Below are positions 1 through 5,468 of a DNA stretch of 5,468 bases, one piece after another. The stretch comes from an uncultured Burkholderiales bacterium (GTDB lineage Bacteria; Pseudomonadota; Gammaproteobacteria; Burkholderiales; Burkholderiaceae_C), in assembly GCA_937897495.1 (NCBI GenBank), contig CALCBL010000431.1, positions 1 through 5,468 of the forward strand, read 5' to 3'. The notes below the pieces were generated by a model, which saw only the letters and a list, made by a program, of their open reading frames with translations, searched no databases and had not been told where the DNA came from. The position numbers and the translations under genes were made by a program. Every line of letters begins with the position of its first letter. Position 1 is the stretch's first letter.

Positions 1-290
1 AACAAGCCACCCAGCAAGGATGAAAGCCACAACAAGTCCTTGGTGGCATAGATCGATTGAAGGGGGTTAATCAGGCCAACATAAGCCATACAGCCAAAGC
101 CCAAAATGGCAACAGCCAAGGCAAGGGCCCACTGACGCAAGCGGTCAAAATTTTCCATGATGACCGCATCGCTGACTGCGCCCATGGTACAAAAATGCGA
201 ACGGTGAAAAAGAGCACCCAAGAACACCGAGACTAGAGCCGTAGAACTCAAGACCAACCACTGCAAATGGACAAGTTGAGACTCAGTCAT
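1..290 (-). CDS. YeeE/YedE-family sulfur-compound permease, N-terminal part (3' end outside window)
   Basis: The minus strand is open from an ATG at 288-290 to the left edge, giving 96 residues without a stop. Two hydrophobic helices are visible at about residues 9-28 and 54-74. Between them is the motif H29-R-S-H-F-C34-T-M-G-A-V-S-D41, the hallmark of the YeeE/YedE (sulf_transp) family. Members such as TsuA are inner-membrane channels that import thiosulfate or related sulfur species, with conserved cysteines relaying the substrate; C34 is a candidate for one of these. The start lies 6 bases after the cpoB stop with no good Shine-Dalgarno sequence, so it is probably translationally coupled and co-transcribed with tolB-pal-cpoB. 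Family membership is quite sure. The actual substrate cannot be read from this fragment. Confidence 0.85.
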   Translation of the reverse strand, partial: MTESQLVHLQWLVLSSTALVSVFLGALFHRSHFCTMGAVSDAVIMENFDRLRQWALALAVAILGFGCMAYVGLINPLQSIYATKDLLWLSSLLGGL

Positions 291-296
291 GCCGAA

Positions 297-1112
297 TTAT
301 TTCAAGCGACTGAGTCGATCTTTGGCCGTTTGTGCTGCATCGCTGGTGGGATGCAATTTGATCAAATCTTCCATGGCTCTTCTGGCTGCCTTCAGATCTT
401 TGAGCTCGATCAAACAATTAGAAATGGCCAACATGGCATCTGGGGCACGTGTGTGGAGAGGGGCAATGGTTAAGAGCTTTCGAAAATTAAGCATCGACTC
501 TTTGTAATCTTTGGTGGCGTATTGGGCATTGCCTAACCAAAACAGAGCAGAGGATGCATAACCGCTGCTGGGATGACTTAGCAGAAAGCCCAGTAAGCTG
601 CTTTGCGCAGCTGCAAAATCACCCGTTCGAAAGACCGCAAGGGCGTTGTCAAACTGCTTTTTTTCTGCAGGGTCAGCTTGAAACTCCAGACCGTCTAAAA
701 CAATTTTGACAGGTTCAAACCTGTTCAACCTTGTGTCGACACTTTGCAGAATGTCCTTTTGTTTCAGCTGAATGTCAGTGAGCTCGCGCAACACATTTTC
801 TAAGGCGCCGAGAAGCCTTGATTGTTCAGATTTCAAACCTTCTATTTGATTTTGTAACTCAAGCAAACTGCCCCTTAAGTTGGCATTTTCAGCCGCTTGA
901 GACTTCACAATTTCAGCCGCTTGAGATTTCACCATTTCAGCTGTTTGAGACTTCAAATTTTGCTGGGTTGTTTCAAGTCGCTGTCGCAAATCCAAAATGG
1001 CACGGCGTGCTTCGTCATCTCCAAACAAGGCAGCATTGGCAAGCAGACTAAAGCTTGACAACAAGCATGCCAAACCAAATTGAAAACTGGATAAATAAGC
1101 CTTGGTTCGCAT
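297..1112 (-). CDS. cpoB: CpoB (YbgF), Tol-Pal-associated periplasmic coiled-coil/TPR protein
   Basis: This 271-residue protein is a usual length for the family. It has a Sec signal peptide, with likely cleavage after A25-N-A27, then a long charged coiled coil (about 33-130). Three tetratricopeptide-like helix pairs follow (about 154-187, 191-224 and 228-261), with the typical F-W-L-G-N-A-Q-Y segment at 191-198. In E. coli, CpoB trimerises through the coiled coil, binds TolA and links Tol-Pal constriction to peptidoglycan synthesis by PBP1B. The same role is inferred here from domain order and from lying 13 bases after pal. The ATG at 1110-1112 is the first possible start because an in-frame TGA lies three codons upstream. 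No Shine-Dalgarno sequence is evident, so coupling to pal translation is likely. An unusual feature is a threefold octapeptide repeat at residues 54-77 in the coiled coil. Confidence 0.93.
   Translation of the reverse strand: MRTKAYLSSFQFGLACLLSSFSLLANAALFGDDEARRAILDLRQRLETTQQNLKSQTAEMVKSQAAEIVKSQAAENANLRGSLLELQNQIEGLKSEQSRLLGALENVLRELTDIQLKQKDILQSVDTRLNRFEPVKIVLDGLEFQADPAEKKQFDNALAVFRTGDFAAAQSSLLGFLLSHPSSGYASSALFWLGNAQYATKDYKESMLNFRKLLTIAPLHTRAPDAMLAISNCLIELKDLKAARRAMEDLIKLHPTSDAAQTAKDRLSRLK
882..958 (-). repeat. 24-bp in-frame tandem repeat, three copies, inside cpoB
   Basis: Three consecutive 24-base units can be read on the plus strand at 887-910, 911-934 and 935-958. The first two differ at only 2 of 24 positions; the third is more diverged, at 6 positions from the second. 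In the protein they give KSQTAEMV, KSQAAEIV and KSQAAENA (residues 54-77). The unit is a multiple of three, so copy-number change would keep the frame. The period of eight residues does not match the heptads of the surrounding coiled coil. Confidence 0.85.
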
Positions 1113-1125
1113 AAGGCAGGTTCAA

Positions 1126-1653
1126 TCAGTATTTGATTTCAACACGGCGATTTTTGGCATATGCGGCGTCATCTGCACCTGATGCAGCGGGCTTTTCTTT
1201 GCCAAAACTAACTGCTTCAACTTGTGCATCGCTCACACCCAACAAGGTCAGTGCGCGGCGAACCGTTTCAGCACGCTTTTGACCGAGGGCCAAGTTGTAC
1301 TCACGACCGCCACGATCGTCGGTGTGTCCTTCAAGTTGCACTTTGAATTGCTTGTTAGATTGCAGGTGCGCTGCATTGCGCTCCAAAACAGCACGCGCTT
1401 CTGGTTTCAATGCAAAACTGTCGTAGTCAAAATACACCACATTCACGCCAGCTGGAGCAACACCTTGTGCACTCGCTTTGCCACCCACAACGGCAGCGAC
1501 GCTGCTTTGTGCGGTATCGGCTGAAGAGGTCACCGCCGCAGCAGAAGCAGAAGCGTTTTTGTCTTCAACTGGCACCTCGTTTAATTTAACGCCAGATGAG
1601 CAGGCAGCCAAGGCTGCTGTCAATGCCAAAATCCAAAGACTACGTTTGATCAT
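1126..1653 (-). CDS. pal: Pal, peptidoglycan-associated outer-membrane lipoprotein
   Basis: This 175-residue lipoprotein anchors the outer membrane to peptidoglycan and is released from the wall by TolB as the Tol machine works. The signal peptide ends in the lipobox L15-A-A-C18. Serines follow the lipidated C18, with no Asp at +2, which fits sorting to the outer membrane. A flexible Ala/Ser-rich linker spans about 31-65. The OmpA-like domain follows (about 70-175), beginning V-Y-F-D-Y-D-S at 73-79. The peptidoglycan-binding motif is G109-H-T-D112, with R127 exactly 15 residues later; these correspond to the diaminopimelate-contacting Asp and Arg of OmpA-like domains. The protein ends N-R-R-V-E-I-K-Y. 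I chose the ATG at 1651-1653, not the TTG four codons upstream, because GGAG at 1660-1663 is spaced for the ATG and would overlap the TTG start. pal lies 20 bases after tolB. Confidence 0.97.
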   Translation of the reverse strand: MIKRSLWILALTAALAACSSGVKLNEVPVEDKNASASAAAVTSSADTAQSSVAAVVGGKASAQGVAPAGVNVVYFDYDSFALKPEARAVLERNAAHLQSNKQFKVQLEGHTDDRGGREYNLALGQKRAETVRRALTLLGVSDAQVEAVSFGKEKPAASGADDAAYAKNRRVEIKY

Positions 1654-1659
1654 GAAAAA

Positions 1660-1666
1660 CTCCAAA
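1660..1666 (-). promoter_or_regulatory. Ribosome binding site of pal (decides the start)
   Basis: Read on the minus strand this is TTTGGAG, with GGAG ending six bases before the ATG at 1651-1653. It is the only clear Shine-Dalgarno sequence in front of any of the five starts visible in the window. It rules against the upstream in-frame TTG (1663-1665), which lies within the motif itself. Confidence 0.8.
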
Positions 1667-1673
1667 TTAAAAA

Positions 1674-2975
1674 TTATCGGTAAGGACCCCAGGCGGGTTC
1701 ACGAATGTCACCACTTTGTCCGGACAGTTTGGCTTTGATCTTGCCGTCTAGAGTAGTTGTCATGAGCGCCTCGCGTCCTTGGAGCACCGTGGCATAAACA
1801 ATCAATTTGCTGTTGGGTGCAAAGCTAGGGCGCTCATCGGCTGAGGTTTCAGTGATGGCACTTGTCTGGCCGGTGCTCAGGTTCATCACTTGAACTTTGA
1901 ACTGCCCCCCAACACGTGAGATATACGTAAGCCACCGCCCATCTGGGCTAAGTGCAGGTGAGATATTGTAACTTCCGTTGAAAGTGACTCTTTCAACGCC
2001 AGAGCCTGTGTCGTTCATTTTGTAAATTTGAGGACTGCCTCCCCGATCAGATACAAAGTAAATCTTTGAGCCATCTTGCGAAAAGCTAGGCTCTGTATCA
2101 ATGCCTGCGTTTTGGGTTAAGCGCTTGGCTTCACCAGATGCAACATCAATTTGATACAACTGTGAGCCGCCATCTCGACTTAAAGTGGCCAACAAAGAAC
2201 GCCCATCAGGCGACCACGCGGGCGCGCTGTTAGAACCTTTGAAATTGGCCATGATTTTGCGTTTGCCTGTGGCCAACTCATGCACATAAATAACGGGCTT
2301 GCGAGACTCAAAAGAAACATAGGCCAACTGATTGCCCTTGGGCGACCAAGATGGCGAAATGATGGGCTCTGCACTTGTCAAGGCAGACTGAGAGTTCTCG
2401 CCATCAGAGTCAGCTATCCAAAGACTGTATTTGCCGGTGGTTTTGGTGATGTAAGCAATGCGGGTTGCAAAGACGCCCTTCTCACCGGTTAGTTTTTCAT
2501 AGACCCAGTCAGCCAAACGGTGTGCTGATAAACGCAAGTCAGCCGCTGCTACAGTTTCGCGGTAATCACCTCGCTCTTGACCCGAAACCACGTCCCACAA
2601 CTTGGCTCTAACTTCGTAGCGGCCATCGGCTAAACGGGTCGAACTGCCCGCCACAAGGGCATCGGCACTTTTTTGTCGCAGCATGGCATGGTCAGGTCGC
2701 GAGAGCTCGTCCATGCTTAAGCCCAAATTGGGAACTGCTCGGAATTGACCACTTCTTTCCAAATCTGCCAACAAGATGGCCGACGTCTTTTGCGGCGCAG
2801 TTTCTTCGCCCTTGAAACTGACAATGGCAATGGGAACTTGCGTCAGTCCAACACCAGAGACATCGACTTTGAACTGAGCCCATGCCGCGCTTGAGGCGAA
2901 GACAAAGCTCAAAAGCAAAGCACCCAAATGGGCCTTAAAAGGAGAAAAATAGGTCAACAATGAGGTCTTTTTCAT
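1674..2975 (-). CDS. tolB: TolB, periplasmic beta-propeller of the Tol-Pal system
   Basis: This 433-residue protein is of normal family length. A long signal peptide ends in S28-S-A-A-W-A33, leaving a mature chain beginning Q34-F-K-V-D. In E. coli the mature TolB N-terminus is the segment that contacts TolA. An alpha/beta domain follows (about 34-165), then a C-terminal propeller with WD40-like (PD40) repeats. The repeat cores are SPSWSPKG (207-214), APAWSPDG (251-258), EPSFSQDG (295-302), SPALSPDG (339-346) and RPSFAPNS (382-389), closing with EPAWGPYR at the C-terminus. TolB binds Pal and competes with its hold on peptidoglycan. The ATG at 2973-2975 is the first start after an in-frame TGA five codons upstream. 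The gene leads the minus-strand unit tolB-pal-cpoB-permease. tolA, which often precedes it, is absent: the next gene upstream is the divergent msbA. Confidence 0.97.
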   Translation of the reverse strand: MKKTSLLTYFSPFKAHLGALLLSFVFASSAAWAQFKVDVSGVGLTQVPIAIVSFKGEETAPQKTSAILLADLERSGQFRAVPNLGLSMDELSRPDHAMLRQKSADALVAGSSTRLADGRYEVRAKLWDVVSGQERGDYRETVAAADLRLSAHRLADWVYEKLTGEKGVFATRIAYITKTTGKYSLWIADSDGENSQSALTSAEPIISPSWSPKGNQLAYVSFESRKPVIYVHELATGKRKIMANFKGSNSAPAWSPDGRSLLATLSRDGGSQLYQIDVASGEAKRLTQNAGIDTEPSFSQDGSKIYFVSDRGGSPQIYKMNDTGSGVERVTFNGSYNISPALSPDGRWLTYISRVGGQFKVQVMNLSTGQTSAITETSADERPSFAPNSKLIVYATVLQGREALMTTTLDGKIKAKLSGQSGDIREPAWGPYR

Positions 2976-3000
2976 AGGATTGGGATGTCAAAACACCACT

Positions 3001-3031
3001 AATTTAGCATTGTGACACGCGTTAAAATCAA
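3001..3031 (-). promoter_or_regulatory. Candidate promoter of the tolB-pal-cpoB unit
   Basis: On the minus strand, TGC-TAAATT (3009 down to 3001) resembles an extended -10 element. A weak -35-like TTGATT lies at 3031 down to 3026, with a long spacer of 19 bases. Transcription would begin near 2994, giving a leader of about 19 bases before tolB. A promoter is expected here because the neighbouring gene is divergent and only 60 bases are available. The exact boxes are a guess. Confidence 0.35.
3023..3028 (+). promoter_or_regulatory. Candidate -10 element of msbA
   Basis: TAAAAT matches the sigma-70 -10 consensus at five of six positions. Normal spacing puts the first transcribed base at about 3035, immediately before the ATG at 3036, so the transcript would be leaderless or nearly so. 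No convincing -35 box is seen 16-18 bases upstream (TAATTT at 3000-3005 is poor). The element overlaps the proposed -35 of the divergent tolB promoter. Confidence 0.4.
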
Positions 3032-3035
3032 ATCA

Positions 3036-4832
3036 ATGACAAAAATCGCCCATGACAGCACCCAGCAGGACTTAAGTTACCTGAAACGGATGCGCCGTCT
3101 TTGGCCATATTTTGGCAAACAGCGCGGCGCATGGGCACTTGCCATCTTGGCAACTCTGGTGGCTGCGGCCACTGAGCCCCTCATTCCAGCCCTCTTCAAA
3201 CCTTTGCTAGACGAGGGGTTTGCCGAAAACAGCCTGCCCCTTTGGATGGTTCCAACTGCCGTCATCGGGATTTTTTTCGTCAGGGGCCTTGCATTTTTTG
3301 TGTCTCAGTATGCCCTAGCGCGCATTGCCAATGACGGCATGCAAGCATTGCGTGAGGCTTTGTTTCGCAGATTGATGCAGGCTGACATGTCCATTTTCAG
3401 CAAACAATCGGCAAGTGCTTTGTCCAACACCTTGGTATACGAAGTTCAAACAGGCGCGACGCAACTTATTTCAGCCCTGTTAGGCCTATCAAGAGACGGC
3501 TTCACGCTGCTGGCCTTGATTGGCTACTTGATGTTTTTGAACTGGAAACTGACCATGTTGGTCTTCATCGTGGTACCTGGTTCAGCCTGGATCATGAAGA
3601 AGCTCTCCAAGCGCCTTTACGGCCTCACCCGAGACAGCCAATCTGCCACGGACAATTTGGCTTACGTGGTGGAAGAGAATGTTTTGGCCCACCGCATGGT
3701 TCGACTTCACGGCGCCCAAGAAAGCCAACTCAGTCGTTTCCAAGCTTTAAGCCAAAGACTCAGAAGCTTGGCCTTGAAATCCACCATTGCCTCGGCTGCC
3801 ATGTCGCCCCTCACGCAACTGATGGCAGCGGTGGCTTTGTCTACGGTGTTGGTCGTGGCCTTGATTCAGAGTCGAACGGGCTTACAAGGTGCCACAGTAG
3901 GCGGCTTTGTTGCTTTCATCACCGCCATGCTGATGCTGGTCTCCCCCATCAAGCGACTGGCCGATATAGCGACCCCCGTCACGCGAGGTTTAGCCGCACT
4001 TGAAAGAGGACTGCGCCTATTGGAAGAAGTTCAGGTTGAAACAGATGGCCACGCCACCCGCCAAAAAGTTGAAAGTCAGAACACCGAATGGCAACCAAGC
4101 CAGGGTCCCTGCATTGAGTTTCAAAACATCCATGTTCAATATGCTGCCGATACTTCGCCTGCCTTGAACAATTTATGCTTGAGCATTCAATCTGGTGAAA
4201 CTGTGGCCTTTGTAGGCACCAGTGGCTCAGGCAAAACCACCTTGGTCAATTTGTTGCCTCGGTTTGTACAGCCCAGCTCTGGGCAAGTTATTTTGCAGGG
4301 CACTGACATACAAAACTGGCCACTTCAACAATTGCGTCAACAATTTGCCATGGTCAGCCAAGATGTTGTGATGCTCAATGACACCGTTGCAGCCAACATT
4401 GCATTGGGACAGATTGTTGATCGTGCCAAAATAAAAGCATGTTTGACAGCGGCCCATCTTGACGAACATGTGGGCAAGCTGCCCCAAGGCATGGACACCC
4501 TGCTAGGACACAACGCCACCGAGCTCTCAGGTGGGCAGCGACAGCGCTTGGCCATTGCCCGAGCACTCTACAAAAATGCACCAGTCCTTATTTTGGATGA
4601 AGCCACTTCCGCCCTTGACAATGAATCAGAACGTTGGGTGCAAGATGCATTGCAAAACCTCATGAAGGGGCGCACCACCTTGATCATTGCGCACCGACTC
4701 TCAACCATCGAACATGCAGACAGAGTGATCGTCATGTCGCAAGGAGAGATTGTGGAGCAAGGCCGCCATGAAGAACTTCTGAAGGCTGGCGGTGTTTACT
4801 CAAGACTGCATCACAAAAGCGATGCGGCTTGA
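3036..4832 (+). CDS. msbA: MsbA-type lipid A-core flippase, ABC transporter (fused permease and ATPase)
   Basis: This 598-residue half-transporter acts as a homodimer in the inner membrane. MsbA uses ATP to flip lipid A-core from the cytoplasmic to the periplasmic leaflet for LPS assembly. Six hydrophobic segments are seen at about 30-53, 69-93, 143-167, 168-188, 250-277 and 284-306. The ATPase domain (from about 365) is intact: Walker A GTSGSGKTT at 394-402, Q-loop Q442, signature LSGGQ at 497-501, Walker B VLILDE with catalytic E522, and switch H553. The ATG at 3036 is preferred over the in-frame GTG at 3012, because a -10-like box lies between them and the GTG has no ribosome binding site; the GTG would add eight residues. 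lpxK, its partner in E. coli, does not follow; convergent rng does. A closely related multidrug or peptide exporter cannot be fully excluded, but overall shape and envelope context favour MsbA. Confidence 0.9.
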   Translation: MTKIAHDSTQQDLSYLKRMRRLWPYFGKQRGAWALAILATLVAAATEPLIPALFKPLLDEGFAENSLPLWMVPTAVIGIFFVRGLAFFVSQYALARIANDGMQALREALFRRLMQADMSIFSKQSASALSNTLVYEVQTGATQLISALLGLSRDGFTLLALIGYLMFLNWKLTMLVFIVVPGSAWIMKKLSKRLYGLTRDSQSATDNLAYVVEENVLAHRMVRLHGAQESQLSRFQALSQRLRSLALKSTIASAAMSPLTQLMAAVALSTVLVVALIQSRTGLQGATVGGFVAFITAMLMLVSPIKRLADIATPVTRGLAALERGLRLLEEVQVETDGHATRQKVESQNTEWQPSQGPCIEFQNIHVQYAADTSPALNNLCLSIQSGETVAFVGTSGSGKTTLVNLLPRFVQPSSGQVILQGTDIQNWPLQQLRQQFAMVSQDVVMLNDTVAANIALGQIVDRAKIKACLTAAHLDEHVGKLPQGMDTLLGHNATELSGGQRQRLAIARALYKNAPVLILDEATSALDNESERWVQDALQNLMKGRTTLIIAHRLSTIEHADRVIVMSQGEIVEQGRHEELLKAGGVYSRLHHKSDAA

Positions 4833-4833
4833 A

Positions 4834-5468
4834 TCAAAGCAGAACAACGTCGTATTGCTCTTGACCCATGGCGGTTTCGCTCTGAAGCGAAATGGGCTTG
4901 GCAATAAAATCAGACAACGCAGCAAGGTGCTGGCTCTCTTCATCTAGCAACAATTCAATGACGGCAGGCGCCGCCACCACTCGAAACTCTCGTGGATTGA
5001 ACTGCCGAGCCTCACGCAATATTTCACGCAAAATATCGTAAACCACTGTGCGATTGGTTTTGACACTGCCTTTGCCGTCACAACTTGGGCACGGCTCACA
5101 CAGCATGTGAGACAAAGATTCTCGTGTTCGCTTGCGTGTCATTTCCAACAAACCCAGCTGAGAAAATCCACCCGCCATTGTTTTAACGCGATCGCGGCTT
5201 AATTGTTTTTTAAACTCTTCAAGGACAGCGGTTTGATGTTCCTCGCGGGACATGTCAATGAAGTCGACAATGATGATGCCGCCCAGATTTCGCAAGCGAA
5301 GTTGCCGGGCAATGGCATGCGCAGCTTCTAAATTTGTTTTGAAAATGGTGTCATCAAAATTACGTGCTCCCACATAGCCACCTGTGTTCACATCCACGGT
5401 GGTCAGGGCTTCTGTTTGGTCAATGATGAGGTAGCCACCCGACTTCAATTCAACGCGGCGTCCTAATG
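4834..5468 (-). CDS. rng: Ribonuclease G, C-terminal part (5' end outside window)
   Basis: The minus-strand frame is open from the right edge to a TGA at 4834-4836, giving 210 residues, a bit under half of the usual length near 490. RNase G is a cytoplasmic endonuclease of the RNase E/G family that matures the 5' end of 16S rRNA and cuts some mRNAs. The catalytic core is visible: T-V-D-V-N-T-G, with its Asp codon at 5392-5394, and I-I-V-D-F-I-D-M, with its first Asp codon at 5263-5265. These correspond to the two magnesium-binding aspartates of RNase E. The zinc-link motif C-P-S-C (5080-5091) follows, then E-M-T-R-K-R-T-R-E-S-type family sequence around it. The chain ends shortly after the catalytic region, without the long disordered degradosome scaffold of RNase E, which is why I call it RNase G. 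It converges with msbA, with one base between the stops. Confidence 0.95.
   Translation of the reverse strand, partial: LGRRVELKSGGYLIIDQTEALTTVDVNTGGYVGARNFDDTIFKTNLEAAHAIARQLRLRNLGGIIIVDFIDMSREEHQTAVLEEFKKQLSRDRVKTMAGGFSQLGLLEMTRKRTRESLSHMLCEPCPSCDGKGSVKTNRTVVYDILREILREARQFNPREFRVVAAPAVIELLLDEESQHLAALSDFIAKPISLQSETAMGQEQYDVVLL
4865..4896. other. Inverted repeat near the msbA/rng convergent ends
   Basis: TTTCGCT (4875-4881) and AGCGAAA (4886-4892) pair perfectly over seven bases around a four-base loop. CCCA (4865-4868) and TGGG (4893-4896) can add four pairs beyond a one-sided bulge. It lies about 40 bases past the msbA stop and inside the rng coding end. No T-run follows on either strand, so it is not a standard intrinsic terminator. 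It could slow polymerase or protect an RNA 3' end, or be chance coding sequence. Confidence 0.3.

Noticed and set aside
267..507. Short plus-strand open frames opposite cpoB and the permease start
   Set aside because: They lie antisense to well-recognised genes, have no family resemblance and no ribosome binding site, and look like chance open frames.
818..1051. Plus-strand frame with repeated F-Q-P-L-E-type peptides
   Set aside because: The repetition is the reverse-strand reading of the 24-base cpoB repeat and not an independent repetitive protein.
1654..1665. TTG at 1663-1665 as the pal start
   Set aside because: It overlaps the GGAG ribosome binding site that is correctly spaced for the ATG at 1651-1653, and it would place extra residues ahead of a normal lipoprotein signal peptide.
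2986..3017. TGTCA (2986-2990) and TGACA (3013-3017) as a regulator-binding inverted repeat
   Set aside because: The five-base arms with a 22-base spacer do not extend further, so this is well within chance for a short region.
3012..3035. GTG at 3012 as the msbA start
   Set aside because: There is no Shine-Dalgarno sequence before it, and a -10-like element lies between it and the ATG at 3036. It is not formally excluded.
4227..4581. Minus-strand open frames inside the msbA ATPase domain
   Set aside because: They mirror the conserved ATPase coding sequence on the other strand and show no protein family features.
4875..4892. Perfect seven-base hairpin as an intrinsic terminator
   Set aside because: No T-run follows the stem on either strand and it lies within the rng coding region, so I list it only as an inverted repeat.

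Overview
The window is a compact stretch of Gram-negative envelope-maintenance chromosome. It probably comes from a betaproteobacterium of the order Burkholderiales, perhaps a freshwater Comamonadaceae-like lineage with GC near 50% by eye. This placement rests on the overall look of TolB, Pal, CpoB, MsbA and RNase G and on the YeeE/YedE motif. It is inference, because no search was run.

Layout. From right to left on the minus strand, starting near 2975, run tolB (1674-2975), pal (1126-1653), cpoB (297-1112) and the first 96 codons of a YeeE/YedE-family sulfur-compound permease (290 to beyond the left edge). Gaps are 20, 13 and 6 bases, so these four very probably form one transcription unit. 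On the plus strand, msbA (3036-4832) diverges from tolB across a 60-base gap. It converges on the 3' end of rng (RNase G, 4834 to beyond the right edge, minus strand), with one base between the two stop codons. The window has no gene-free stretch over 300 bases. I saw no tRNA, rRNA, CRISPR array, insertion sequence or phage remnant.

How the genes fit together. TolB, Pal and CpoB are the periplasmic and outer-membrane part of the Tol-Pal machine, which pulls the outer membrane inward at division and maintains its integrity. MsbA flips lipid A-core across the inner membrane, supplying the outer leaflet of that same outer membrane. A short, apparently overlapping divergent promoter region therefore sits between two envelope functions. 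The usual partner genes tolQ, tolR and tolA do not lie directly upstream of tolB here, and lpxK does not follow msbA. RNase G processes the 5' end of 16S rRNA and degrades some mRNAs; it appears to be an unrelated neighbour.

I found no novel defence, mobile or biosynthetic system. The points most worth a second look are the rearranged tol-pal neighbourhood, a 24-base in-frame tandem repeat in the coiled coil of CpoB, a possibly leaderless msbA start inside an overlapping divergent promoter, and the sulfur permease closely attached to the end of the tol-pal unit.
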